Positions 49,854 to 61,800 of a stretch of 64,000 nucleotides of DNA are shown piece after piece. Position 1 is the first letter of the stretch, and each line of letters starts with the position of its first letter. This DNA is from Himantopus leucocephalus (taxonomy: Eukaryota > Chordata > Aves > Charadriiformes > Recurvirostridae), in assembly GCA_003993805.1 (NCBI GenBank), contig RSEF01000001.1:143728213-143792212 (forward strand). The letters are read 5' to 3'. Below the pieces are notes generated by a model. That model did no database searches, was not told the DNA's origin, and worked only from the letters and a program-made list of their open reading frames with translations. Made by a program: the position numbers and the translations under genes.

Positions 49854-50564
49854 GTACCACACAGGGGGAAAAGCACAGGGAAGGAACACTTGGCATGCTG
49901 AAGTGGGATTTGTTGCCATTCCCTTGAGAAACCAGACAGCTGTCCTGGGCACCATTCTCCTTCACAGCAGCTCCCCAGGGGATCATGCCTGGTGATCCCT
50001 GAATAAGCCCCCATTTTCTGCCCCAAACCTGGAGTCCCAACTCTGCTGCACACCTTCCAGCCTTCCTCTGGATCCCGACCTCCAGCGTCTCATGGTTGTT
50101 GCATTCATGCTGCCCTGGGCAGCCAGAGCTGCCATCAGGTCTTCCCTGCTTGTGAGCAGCAACTCAGGCTGGCAAAGGGAAGGCTAAGTGACACTGTAAT
50201 GACAGCCTACTTGGATTTCAATTACAGAGATGATGACCAAATCCCTCTTAGTATTGTGAGACAGATAATATGACCAAGGGCAACAGGCACAATTTGCTGG
50301 TCAGAACAATCAAGCTGGGCATTGGGAAAAACTTAATAGAAAGAGAAAGCAGTAGTGGTCAGTTGTTCTGAAGAGGCGGTGATATCTCTGGCTGTCTGGA
50401 CCGACCTGGACAAAACCATAATAGAGCTGATCTGGCATGAGCAGCAGTGCCGCTTTGAGCAGGAGGCTGGGCTAGGTGGCTGCAAAGGCTTCTTTCCATC
50501 CAACATTTCTGTGGCTCTGCAATTCCTCTCCCTTTATTTGTTTTCCGGTCTGGGAAGCTAAGCT

Positions 50565-50794
50565 GCTAGGTCAAGACCAACAAGGCCAACTGTAATGTCC
50601 TGCACCTGGATCAGGGCAATCCCCCGTATCAATACAGACTGGGGGATGAAGGGATTGAGATCACCCCTATGGAGAAGGACTTGTGGATACTGGTGAATGA
50701 AAAATTGGACATAAGTCAGCAATGTGCACTTGCAGCCCAGAAAGCCAATGGCATCCTGGGCTGCATCAAAAGAATTGTGGCCAGCAGGTCAAGG
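50565..50794 (+). mobile_element. CR1 LINE fragment running into the assembly gap
   Basis: It begins at the 'caacaaggccaa-tg-aatgtcctgcac' block of ORF2 and proceeds to 'gcccagaaagccaatggcat', 'cctgggctgcatcaaaagaa' and 'gccagcaggtcaagg', where 100 Ns begin. Sequence after the gap is not CR1. In the 45.9-kb copy about 550 bp follow this point, so either the 3' part lies in the gap, which must then be larger than 100 bp, or the element is cut there. The last ~58 bases differ from the 45.9-kb copy at only one position, while the first ~170 bases are much more diverged. Confidence 0.93.
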
Positions 50795-50894
50795 NNNNNN
50801 NNNNNNNNNNNNNNNNNNNNNNNNNNNNNNNNNNNNNNNNNNNNNNNNNNNNNNNNNNNNNNNNNNNNNNNNNNNNNNNNNNNNNNNNNNNNNN
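50795..50894. other. Assembly gap (100 N) inside a CR1
   Basis: Exactly 100 Ns, a placeholder length. The left flank is CR1 and the right flank is unrelated unique sequence. The repeat probably caused the assembly break. Confidence 0.99.
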
Positions 50895-53544
50895 TCCTGT
50901 GCGCTGGCCGTATTTAGTGCTTCGTGAGGATACACCCGCAATGTCCTGCACATGAGTTTTGGACCTTTTTGCTAGCAGGGGCATGGGAGCGAGCATTTGG
51001 GGTGACAGCCAAGTGCCCTGGGCTGTAGGTCCTGTTAGCCTGCACCAGCTCCACAGGCATAGGATCGCTCCCTTGCAAATAACCTGGGATCTGCCTGTCT
51101 TACACTTGCAAGATTTCCCAATGGCCANGTTTCCCAATGGCCAGGGGAGGAGAGGCCTGATCAGAAGTATTGCTTGTCATGCTTTAACAAGGCAGAGAGT
51201 CTCTCCATCTTCACTGTTGAATAATTCCCATAGCAAAAGAAAGCATGTGCTCGCTCTCTCTGCTCCACAACTCCTCTAATAGCTTCACAGAGCAAATGAT
51301 TTGTGCACGTCCGAGTGCTTTGGATAGCCCCTTCTGGGTTTTTTATGGACCATTGTGCATCACAGTTATTAATCACCCGATTCGTTGATAATTCTGACAC
51401 AGAGACAAGGTTATGAAAGTACGCACACTTTGGAAACTGGATCCGATCATTCGTTTTGTTTGTAAAACTACTCAGATTGTGGGAACAGTGACAGGCTCCA
51501 AGAGGGCAATTTAAATTTTAAGTCAGATGAAGCGGCTGCTGCTTTTAGTTAATTGCCAAGTCTGTTTTTCAGTACTAAACAGAAAACAAATTCTATTCTA
51601 TTCCCCATAATGAGCCAATTCCAATTAGGGTAATTACCATGGGATAATTGTAGACTACCTATGGTTAATTAGGGCTCCACTGTGTGTTTACAACACTCCA
51701 GGGGTGTAAATATTTTATGATAACCACAGCTTCATACATCGTTACCACTTAATTTAATATATTACATCATTGTTATTGGGAGGGTGGGAGAGAAAAGAGG
51801 CAAAACCTTGAAACACAATGGCAAAAGCTGCAACGGGCTCTTTCCCCAGTAGTCAACCACCCCGCCTGATAATGTCATAATGCTGAAAGATTCCCTTTTT
51901 TAGGTCATCTTATGTTCACTCAGCAGGAAGAACGAGTGCACCATCATCAGCACTGTGCTTTGAACTTCTCTGAGCTTGATGGCGAGAAGAAAAGGAAAGG
52001 GAGCCGGGAGATGGTGCTGAGCCCAATTCTCCTTGTGCGGCTTCATCTCTCCGGGGCACCGTGCTGGTGGAACAGTGGGCACCCACATCCTCAGTCTGCT
52101 AAAAAGCATTTCATGAAACACAAGTGATCTTATTGGGATGAAACAGATGATAAATATCTGCAAGTTTTACTTCATATGAAATGTTGTTGGTTGGTCTCCT
52201 TGGAAATGTGTTTTTCATTTAGTCATCATATTTGATCAAAAATGTGACGTCATGAACGGGAAGAGAGAGCAAAAGCAAGCATTCAGCTTCTGGAGAAACG
52301 CACAGGAAATTCCATCTGCAATCAGAACTGAGACTGGGAATATAAGACCCACAGAAACCCCTCCATTTGCTAATTGGCCCCTCAAAAAATTGTCCGATGT
52401 GCAGAAATTAGCATTTAATAGAACAAAGAAGGTTTCCCAAAGCATGTCTGTGTGTGGGGTGGGAGCAAGTGATTTAGTTTGCTAGTTGTGTAGTGTAACT
52501 CTCGATCTGTTAAAGCCTTTCCCTAAACATACGAAAGCTCAGAGTCCCCATCCCAGACAACAAGTAAATTTAAAAAAAAAAAACGTTCCTTCCTCTTCAC
52601 TATATAAGAAAATACCCATGTCTAACATGGTTTTGGTGGGAGCATTCATTGCAGTGTCCAGCTTTATCAGTAATTCATGATAGAATAATCTCATTCATCT
52701 GCAAAGAAAAAGTTTAGTCAAAATCTTAGTCCATAACCTTTCTCACAAAACAAGCCCTCACCACAGCCGCTGAGTTAATAACTGTTATTGCCAGTCTCCT
52801 TCAAGATAGATAACCTCCCATTCAAGAGGCAACCTAAACAAGCGCTGATTTTTCTCTCCACTTAAATTCTTCTATTCTCTGAATAATACTACAACTAATT
52901 TGGAAACATCCTGCTCGCATACCTCTGCCATTCTTCAGAGGGGAAAACTAGGTTTGCAGCACAACTGGTGAAAGCTTCTTTGTATGCCATGCCATGGGCA
53001 TTTTTGCTGCCGATCGTTTTCCATTGACTTCCAGCCAGGACAATAAATCAGACACATATTATTATTAAATCCTTGAGTATAACTCAGCAGTTAGATGAAA
53101 TTATGAGAATTATAGACACTCGTGAGAACGATAATGTTTTATTCACACTATTCATCTAACTGCTGGACTATAGAAACTGGGGAACTAAATGTGCTCCATC
53201 TGCCCCATTTTCTGTGGAAGCAGGAAAAGGGTGAGAGCACTGTAAGCATTTTGTATGTCTTCTAGAGGCGGCCGCAGTATACTTCTTGACCCATAAGTAT
53301 GGCAGTGATTCCAAGTCCCCTGTTTCGACATAGCCCCTGAGTCTATCCCAACCATGAATCACTGTTGGTGACAAAAGCACAAGTTTGTGTGCATTCCCTG
53401 GCGTGTTACCACTCTCTTACCCCTCGTGAAGGATTATTTCAGAATTATTTCACAATCCCTAGATAGACAGAATTATAAATCACATATTTGGTGGTTATGA
53501 AGAAATCTTCAGAAGCACGGAACCTTTTAAAGTGATTCTGTACC
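50895..53544. other. Noncoding stretch with a homeodomain-core-rich segment
   Basis: No gene recognised. A 14-bp duplication around an N lies at 51114-51143. From about 51546 to 51780 there are many TAAT/ATTA cores, several as TAATTA or TTAATT, a composition often seen in developmental enhancers. Nothing else supported. Confidence 0.5.
51114..51143. repeat. 14-bp direct repeat around a single N
   Basis: 'tttcccaatggcca' at 51114-51127 is repeated exactly at 51130-51143, separated by the N at 51128 and one G. Same assembly-overlap signature as at 22868, 26805 and 47797. Confidence 0.85.
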
Positions 53545-53574
53545 AGCTGCCTGCATCTGCATCTGCAGGCAGCT
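53545..53574. repeat. Short hairpin (11-bp perfect arms, 8-nt loop)
   Basis: 'agctgcctgca' at 53545-53555 and its exact reverse complement 'tgcaggcagct' at 53564-53574 flank the loop 'tctgcatc'. GC-rich stem in an AT-rich setting. Too short for a microRNA precursor. Confidence 0.85.
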
Positions 53575-56500
53575 TGAAGCAGGATTATTGCCAGCTTTGT
53601 GGTGCCTAATTCATCTTAGAAACATCAAATGATGACAATTTGTATGAAAACTTTTTTGTTACTTCCTAGTTATTGATGTTAACAACCTTTGAGCTGATTG
53701 GGGGTTTTGCTCAAAAAACCTCCCATTTTAGAAGTTTTCTAGATAGCTGCCAATAACTACAGCCCACCTTTGACTTCATCAACTGAGCTTCGTCAACATC
53801 ATTAGGACTGTCTTCAAGAGCATTTAAGAGACACTACAGATTGAAATTGTGAGACAGCATTAAAAAATCTTAAATTATGGACTGTATAGTATTTTTAAAT
53901 TACTGTACGCATTCAGTATTCAAACCGTGATAGAGTATCCACTGTGCAAGTTGTAGTATTTCTCTGGCTGGTATTTCAATTTTGAAAAAAAAAGGGTTTT
54001 AAAAAATGCAGTTAATGTTGCTGCCAGCTTTCTATTGCACTTAATCCAGATATCTTGCAGGTAATTACAATCTCATTTGCTTCCAGGACTTGGCTGAAGG
54101 CCAGCTGAGACACTGGCATTCTTGGCTACTTGCATACTGGGAAGAAGCAAGGGCAAAGCAATTGCAGTGATTTAAGAAGCTTTGCCAAAGGTGGACAGGA
54201 GAGGAGTTAACCGGGGTTAAATGGCTGTCCTTCGTGGAAAAAACATGTTGCAGGAGAGGAGTGCTGCAGGAGGGCAGAGGTCAGGCAGAGGGGATCACAG
54301 CTGAGGCGTCTCAGAAACTGGCTAGTAAGTGAGACGGAGCCCTGGCAAGCAGATAGATCCCTGCAAACGTCCCTCACCTTCCCTGAGCATCACCGAGGCC
54401 TGCCGCATTGTCAGGAACATGCTGGTCCTCCGTCAAGTCCAGCAACTCGGGAAACAGCCGGCCCGTTCCTTTCTGTTTCCTTGTGGGTTCACACCTTGCG
54501 CAAAATGTGGATCTACACTTCAGCTTCTGAAGGTATTTTATTAGATTGGCATTTCTTGGCTGCAAACTGCAGCAACTGAGTGAAATGTGTTTTCTTTTCA
54601 ATGCCAAAGAAAATGAACAGCTGCATTAAACACTTACGGCTCCATCTTGAATAAGATTAACTAAAGTTACCTGACAGTCATGTTTTTCATTTCCACTCCT
54701 CATTAAAACTTCAACATTAGTTGTTTGCCAAAAGTAAAGTCTTATTTAAATAGGCAAGTGGTAAGTGATTTATTTCAAAGCTAAAACTAACAATTCTTAC
54801 AAGAAAGCCGGAAGCTCATAAAGTAAAGATAAAATCCACCTGACCTAATCACTTTTCCCTTTCTTGAACTCATCCTACTTTTTAATAGCTTAAATCACCT
54901 CTGAAGGAGAAAAATAATCAATCCACACACATCTTTGGAACAAAGCAGAATTATTTTTAGATTGCACTTTGTGGCTAAAGCTATAACATATTGTTCTGCT
55001 CCGAGAAAGCACTCCATAAACGTGGCAATCGTACAGGTCTGCTTCAGCGAATTTATCAGCTGTTCATTTCTGAAAGAGCAGGAATAATTACAATGAATTA
55101 AACTGTTGAAGAGTATACTTCCTTTAAAAAATATTTTATGGCTATACTGAAGATAAAGGCCAGTAAACAGTTGAGAAATTATTTATAATCTCAGGAGAAT
55201 AACTGTTGTACACAGCCAATCCTCTTAAAAAATCAGGAGGAGGTAGATAATGGAATAACTGCCATATGGATACACTTTTGAAGGACTTTAAAAAACACAG
55301 CAAAAAAATTCTCAGGAGGGAAATCTTTATACATAGTAAAGAAATGCTACACAAGAGTTTTGGAAAACAGTCAGCTGTCATTACTAAGAAGCTATCAGAT
55401 CTTAAGCCTGAGCAAATTCCTCTATAAAAATGCATCACAGGTGAACAGTTCACACTTATTTGGGATATATAAAGGAAGAAGGGATACAAGGAGAGAAAAA
55501 ATATGAGCCTGATCCTGTTTTATTTCATCTCAGAGCAATACTAGAATATAAATGCAGGGGGCAATATGGCTTTAAGGTAGCTTGTGCTTTTATTTAAAGT
55601 GACTTTGAAAATAATAGAAAATGACAGAAACAGATAAAACAGAAACTCAGCAAAATGCAAGCCCCATACTCTGTGCTCTCCTGGTCCGTGTAAGCCAAGC
55701 AAGTGGCTGTACCAATCTATCAGCACCATACGCTAACTTTCACTCTTTCCTCAAAACCACCCTGGTCAGGCTGTGGTGCCTGTGGATGTGCCCAGAGCAG
55801 CCAGTCCTTCACAAGAAGTTTCCATTTCATATCTGACTCTCTTTAGCACCATTTTCAGCCGCCTTTGACAGCAATGCTCTGGAGGCTTTAAACCGCCTCC
55901 AATCTCTTCTCCTAAGGGAAGCCAAGTCCATAAAATATAAGCCTTTAACCTCCAGAAAAAGCTGTGGGAGAAGAGTATTGAGTGTAGCAGGGCAAGGCAA
56001 TTATAGATAAAGCTGAAAATATGGCCTGTAGTGGACTTTATATACAAGCTGTGTTGACCCATTTTAATGCAAATGGGAGATAGTTGATGAATTACATAAT
56101 CTCTATACCTCCTACTGCCTGCGTGGCTTAACTTGCCAAGTACTCAGAGCTGTTGAGCTATTGTTTTCAGAAGAAAGGGTGTGGATGAGTTTTATACTCC
56201 TTCATGCCGAGTGAAACATTCCCTTCGCTCTCCCCTTCAAGTCATAATGTGCTCTGGCTATATCATCACATGGAGTGAATACTTTTTGTCTTCCAAGGAT
56301 CTTCCTCTTTTTGTGTCTTTCTAAACTTTGCCAAAGCTCTATTGCATTTCAGAGCAGATGCCAGCATGGACTTCAACAAGCATCACTTCATTATTTCTCA
56401 ATTACACAAACCATATTTCTGAAATTGCTTGGTTAACTTTATTATATCCATGATTTTTTTAAAAGGGCTTTTAATTATATCCCCTGCTGTCTTAGGTATC

Positions 56501-58824
56501 CAGCCTTTTAATAGGAAGCAAATTTATAAAATTAATTTCACAACAGGGTACAGCAGCAGTTACATTTCTCAAAAGACCAAAAAGAACGGGATGTTTTTCT
56601 CTATACAGTAACACAGCTTCAACAGAGAAATGCAAGACATCAACATGTCAAACTGTGACCACACTAGGCATTGCAATCATTCTTTTATTTTAAGAGACAG
56701 AAAAACTTAAATAGCTTTTTTAAAAAAATCAGTTTAGTTCCTTGGTATTTTAATGACTGTTCTATACAGTCCAAAGACAGAAGAAAGATTGGGCATGTGA
56801 ACACTATAGTAACTCAAATCAAGAAGTATATTCATATAGTCTAAACGCCCAGTGGAGAAGAAAGGTTTTTCTAAGGCAAAGGCTCAAGAGGATGCAATTT
56901 CCATGAAATATGATCACATTAAGGCGCTGCAGTAGAGCCACAGACCTTATAAAACAAGAAAACAAAATAAATGAAATGCCTCTTCTATCATATAGATGAT
57001 TGACAGTGCAACAGTAAATAAGCCACCCTAAAAGTTAAAGGTGAAGTGATTTCAAATCTGTTATGCCTGTAGCAAAATAGTTTAGTTGATTATTTGCCAC
57101 TGATGTACTTTTCCTGAGCTAAAGATCCCATTTTGCATGATGGAACGTGCCACTGTGAACTAAAACCTGCAGAGAAAAGACCTAAGTAACAACCAGGTAG
57201 ATCATAAAGATAATGCACCATCCATTGCACAAAGCAAAACAGCAAGAGGAGCGATTTGTACTTGAGCCTTGCCGAAGATGTACACTATGAGAAAGAATTA
57301 CTATAGTTCAGTATAACTATAGGTCATATGGATCTGTTTATGAAGCCACTAAACTCTAACCCTGAAAGTCGGGAATATTGTGTAGCTACAGATGCTAGAC
57401 TGCGTCATGAAAAATGTGTGAACTATTTTCACCCTATTATGCACGATGCATTCAGGAACCAAAGCATCATACCCTGAGCTGTGGTCCAAGATGATGGAGT
57501 CATGTAAACCCATCTGATAAAAACGTGGCACTCGGCACTTAGCCAGACACATTGCACCTTCAGAGGAGAATCTTTCCAGACATTTAAGAGTCTTGGACCT
57601 AGAATATGACAACTGGATCTTTTCACCACATTTATCATATATATTTCCACATGTATATCTTATCAGCTTCATGGTCTTGTGCCATTTTCCTTTCTTTGAG
57701 AAATTTTGTCCTGAAGTTCCTTTTATATATCATCAAGATCAGCTTTCCATTACACAAGAACCTATACCTCAGTCACCTGAATATTTGTATTACTTGCTAC
57801 TAGCAATGCAGTGCTAGAAACCATCATCTATATGTGTAGTGATTTGGGAAATCTACCTATGTTCAGATGAAATTATACCATTGTTAGCTTTAAAACTGAA
57901 GTATTGTGGAAAACTGCTGGGTGAATATATATTTATTTTTGTGGCCTGTAAATGTTAGTGCTTTTTTTTCAGAGTGGAAACATCCTATGACAAGGGTTTA
58001 AGGGAAGCCAGCAAACCCAATTTTCTCCTTCCAGACAAAAAGAGAATGTAGTCCAGAACAGAGGAAGAAAATCAGTACCTAAATTAAAAAAGCCAAGCAT
58101 TGGAAAGGTAGATTCACAAAGCTACATTGAAATCTTGTATGCTGTATGTATTCTGCAGCATTGGGGACTGTCTATTCTAAAGAATTTATTAGTGTATTGA
58201 GGACCCTCTTATTGAATATACAGTTTCTAATGTAATCAGACAATATTTTCTTTGTAACACTGATTACTTTTTACTGTTTATGCACAGGTATGTATCTGTC
58301 TATTTTTATAGACCATTCAGTACTATATATGACCAACTCATTCATGCCATTTCCAATAGCTTGTCCATAAAAAAACAAATAATAGAAGTCAGAGGGAAAT
58401 CCTGTTTCCATTAAAGTTAATGAATACTGTGCTATTGTTTCCAGCACAGGCGAGATTTCCCCATAAAAAAGAACGCTTACATAAACTCAGTTTGATTACT
58501 TGGCAGAGTCACACAATAGTATCAGTATCTTTGCCCACCGTTTTAAGGGGAAGAGAGACCTTCTTCCAGTCATTTTTAAATTTGAACTCTATATGATGCC
58601 ATTATGAAAGTTTTAGGTATTTTCCAAGTAGCTGGGGTATTTTAGAAAGGAAAGAAATCAGTGAAGAAGCCAACTAAGATATATTTGACAATCTTGTTTT
58701 ATTGCATTTTGTCTTTGATAATCCAGTGATATATATATCTACTGTCATTACCATAAAAAGATTTCAACACTATCAATTTGCTACAAATCCCCTGTTGGAG
58801 TGATGTTTTTATCGCCAACACACT
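53575..58824. other. Noncoding AT-rich stretch
   Basis: No gene, RNA or dispersed repeat recognised. Frames reach 115 codons (55142-55489, minus) without any family motif. A small inverted repeat 'ctatagtt...aactatag' lies at about 57302-57323. Confidence 0.55.
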
Positions 58825-58856
58825 CAGCTGATTGATCAGCTGACAGCTAACAGCTG
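58825..58856. promoter_or_regulatory. Cluster of three CAGCTG E-boxes
   Basis: Three exact CAGCTG motifs lie at 58825-58830, 58837-58842 and 58851-58856. The first two form an inverted repeat 'cagctgat-tg-atcagctg'. CAGCTG is a class-A E-box bound by tissue-specific bHLH factors. The cluster could be a regulatory site but may be coincidental. Confidence 0.3.
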
Positions 58857-61800
58857 ACAAATTCAGGTTTCATCAAATGAGGGAATAGAAGGCAAATCAT
58901 GGGATTAGCTTTAAATGATTCTTCTGGTGTTCCTATATATCTCAGTATTTGTCAGGTACATATTTGTGCTGCTGAGGACGAGTCAGTTAAATACAGTTCA
59001 TCTTCCACTGTTTTTTTCCATATTCCTGCAAGGACAAGTGCAGAGCCCTGCTCCAACATGAAACACGTGAGAAATACTCCCTGATCTCTGTAGTGGGGGG
59101 CATGAGATTGACGGAAAGGAGTGAGCTCAACTGTCTGAGTTCTAGTGTAATGCCCAGATGGTGGGGGTGGGGGGTCAGTAATGAACTGGACAGTCTAGCT
59201 GAAGGTAATCTGGTGTGGACTTCAATTATGCTCTGTTTCACCTTTTCTGAAGCTCCTAACTTGTCCCCTGCAAAGCGTCAAGCTAAACTAGAAGACACAA
59301 CTAGATTAGATGCAACTTGATCTTATCTATAGCTGTACAGCTGAAATTGCTGTAGCAACAGTGCAGCTTAGTATACCCCACTGAGCCCTGGCCTCAAAAA
59401 CCAAAATAAAATTTAAGACTCTAAATCCCAGCACTAAAAGGCGTCAATAATAGAAGTGCCTGATGTGTGTTAGCAAAAGGGATAAAATGTCTGAGAGTGT
59501 AAAACCTGAAAGTGGTAAAACAGGCAAAAAATACCCTCCAGGTAGGCAACAGCAACTCTACAGGTCTTGTCAAACTATCCTGTAAAATGTCATTGAATTT
59601 TAGGTAGCTGGTTGCACAGATTAGCAGAATTAATATGATGAAGGACAGACATGTAGACAGACTGACAGTCAAACAGAGGAAAAATAAGCAATAAAAATAA
59701 ACTTGTGGCGAGCATGGAGAGGAAGGGATCTACACTCCAGAGAGGGAATAATACAAATGCTAAAAAGTACATAGAAATATACTTAAAATGCCAGGACTAT
59801 AACATGGAAAAGAATATTCAGATTTAAAATAAGTCTAGCTTCTAACACCCAATTCTGTCATTCTTGAAATCATTGTCCAAAAAAGTGTTAAACACATTTT
59901 TCAAAACTTATTAAAAAAGACACATTTTGGTGACCCTGAAAAAATGTTTGCAGTAGAGTTTCATTAACATGCAGGTAAAAATGGTGACTCAACAGAATCA
60001 GTCATTGTTAATTCATCCAGTTCTGCTGCATATCCTTGAAGCGGTATAAAACATCCCTTACATTTTATAAAGTCTGACATCATGTGATAAATACTACTGG
60101 AAAAAAAATGAATGGATCAATTAGCCATCCATATCTCCTTATTATCTGTGTGCATTTTCTGCTTTTTATAAGAACATGAAAGCCATAAAAATGACAAGGC
60201 CCATTTTATAGATATTTATGGGTAGATGGTCCATCAAGACAAAGAACTGCTCCCTGCCATCTGGGACAATATGGCTTACATTTAGCAAAACCTACAGTTT
60301 ACACTTTTCTATATTCATACAGATATTAGGCACATAGTGTGCATCATCAACAGTAGGGACTTTTTTTTTATAAATGTAATAGCTTTATAAACAACGCACA
60401 TATTTTTATATATCTTATCTATATAAGAGTGTGTGTATATATGTATATGTACAACTGTACAAATTTTATTTGATTTCTTCCCAGAAAGGAACCATTTCTG
60501 GTGTCCAAGACAGAACTCAGCTATGTCAGACTGTTTCTGTGCTTCCTGTAAAATTTATTTCTTAATGGTTAGATACGTAAATTATCCTCTAATCTGACTG
60601 AGTCATTACTTAAACAACATTTCACTGTGGACAGTTGATTTGTTCTCTTTTCCTTATTGGTGTGAATTTGATTTATTAGGGATTGGGGGGCAGGGGGAAT
60701 GTGGCAGAGGGAGAGTTAGGGAGCGGTAATTGTGTGTTGATCCCAACCGAGCTGCACTAATTCTGGGTTCCTCACTCACACTAAGTTGCTGGTGCCTGAA
60801 AACTAGGAAGCAAAAGGTAAGTTGTCTCATCTGTACGCTACAATTTGAGTGACTTTCATAAAGGAAGGAAAATCAGCTGTTAAAATGCAGAGGGAAAGGG
60901 GCTGAGTAGGCAAGTCTCCTTCAGACAGACCTCAGTACAATCCTCAGCGGTTATTGGCTCAATCTATAGCAAGAAAAGTAGTTTCATGGCCAGGAAGAAT
61001 AGTCCTTTTGCCATCTTCCTTGCATTTCCAGAATAAAAACAGCTCAAGCATTCAGCTGAGCAGCTTTAGCTTGGTCCATTATGTCTCCCAATTCAATCAA
61101 GAATCTATTTATGATTAGTATAACTTCTCAGTTTGACTCTTCTATATACATTCTTACCATGCACAAGGCATTGGGGGGGAGTAGCTGAAAAGCCAAGAGG
61201 AAAACTGACTGAAGAAATCCCCAGATTAATATTAATAAAATGTAAATCTATAGCAGCATCTGCCTCCTTGAGCTGTCTCTCATTTTCTGTTAGAGGTGTA
61301 CCTGAGCAGTCCCAAGGGCTTAAATAGGTGGAGTTGCCTTCCCCGGCTTATCTGACAGCTGATTATTTTGCAGTCATTGCAACAGCTGATGTTTTTAAAA
61401 TTGGCAGGTTGCGTTAAAAAACAGATGGGTATTTTATGCCTCCAGTTTGCTTGCACTACAATGCAACTCACCGTATAAATTTCCAAACTGGAAATGATTA
61501 TTGATTATGGCCAAGGGAAGGGAGGAGTTGGGAGGGTCTCAGAAGTGCCAAAAAGCAACGAGCAGTTTAAAAATATAATAGACAGAAATGACCATGAAAT
61601 ATCAGTTGCATGATTGCCATCTCTCAGAGGAACCCTGATAAGGAAAACTGCTTAGAAAGCACTTTGAAATCTTCTAGTGGTAGCACAAACTGTTATTACT
61701 ATTATAATTTCCCTCCCTCCTGCAAGTTGGATGGCTTAGTCACTGGAAGTCAAAATGACTCACCAAACGGGCATGTGTTTGTGCCTGATCACAGACACGG

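Larger units (their letters stand above)
48950..50525 (+). mobile_element. Old CR1 LINE with ORF1, endonuclease and 3' end, internally deleted
   Basis: Three parts of a CR1 element occur in the correct order on one strand. These are an ORF1 remnant (about 48980-49454), the N-terminal endonuclease part of ORF2 (about 49590-49853) and the 3' UTR (about 50240-50525, with 'tctggcatgagcagcagtg', 'gagcaggaggctgggctagg' and a degenerate end 'catttctgtggctctgcaat'). The reverse-transcriptase region (well over 1.5 kb in a full element) is missing and replaced by about 350 bp (49854-50200) that I cannot assign. All frames are broken. Divergence is higher than in the 45.9-kb copy. The 5' boundary may lie further upstream. 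Confidence 0.8.
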
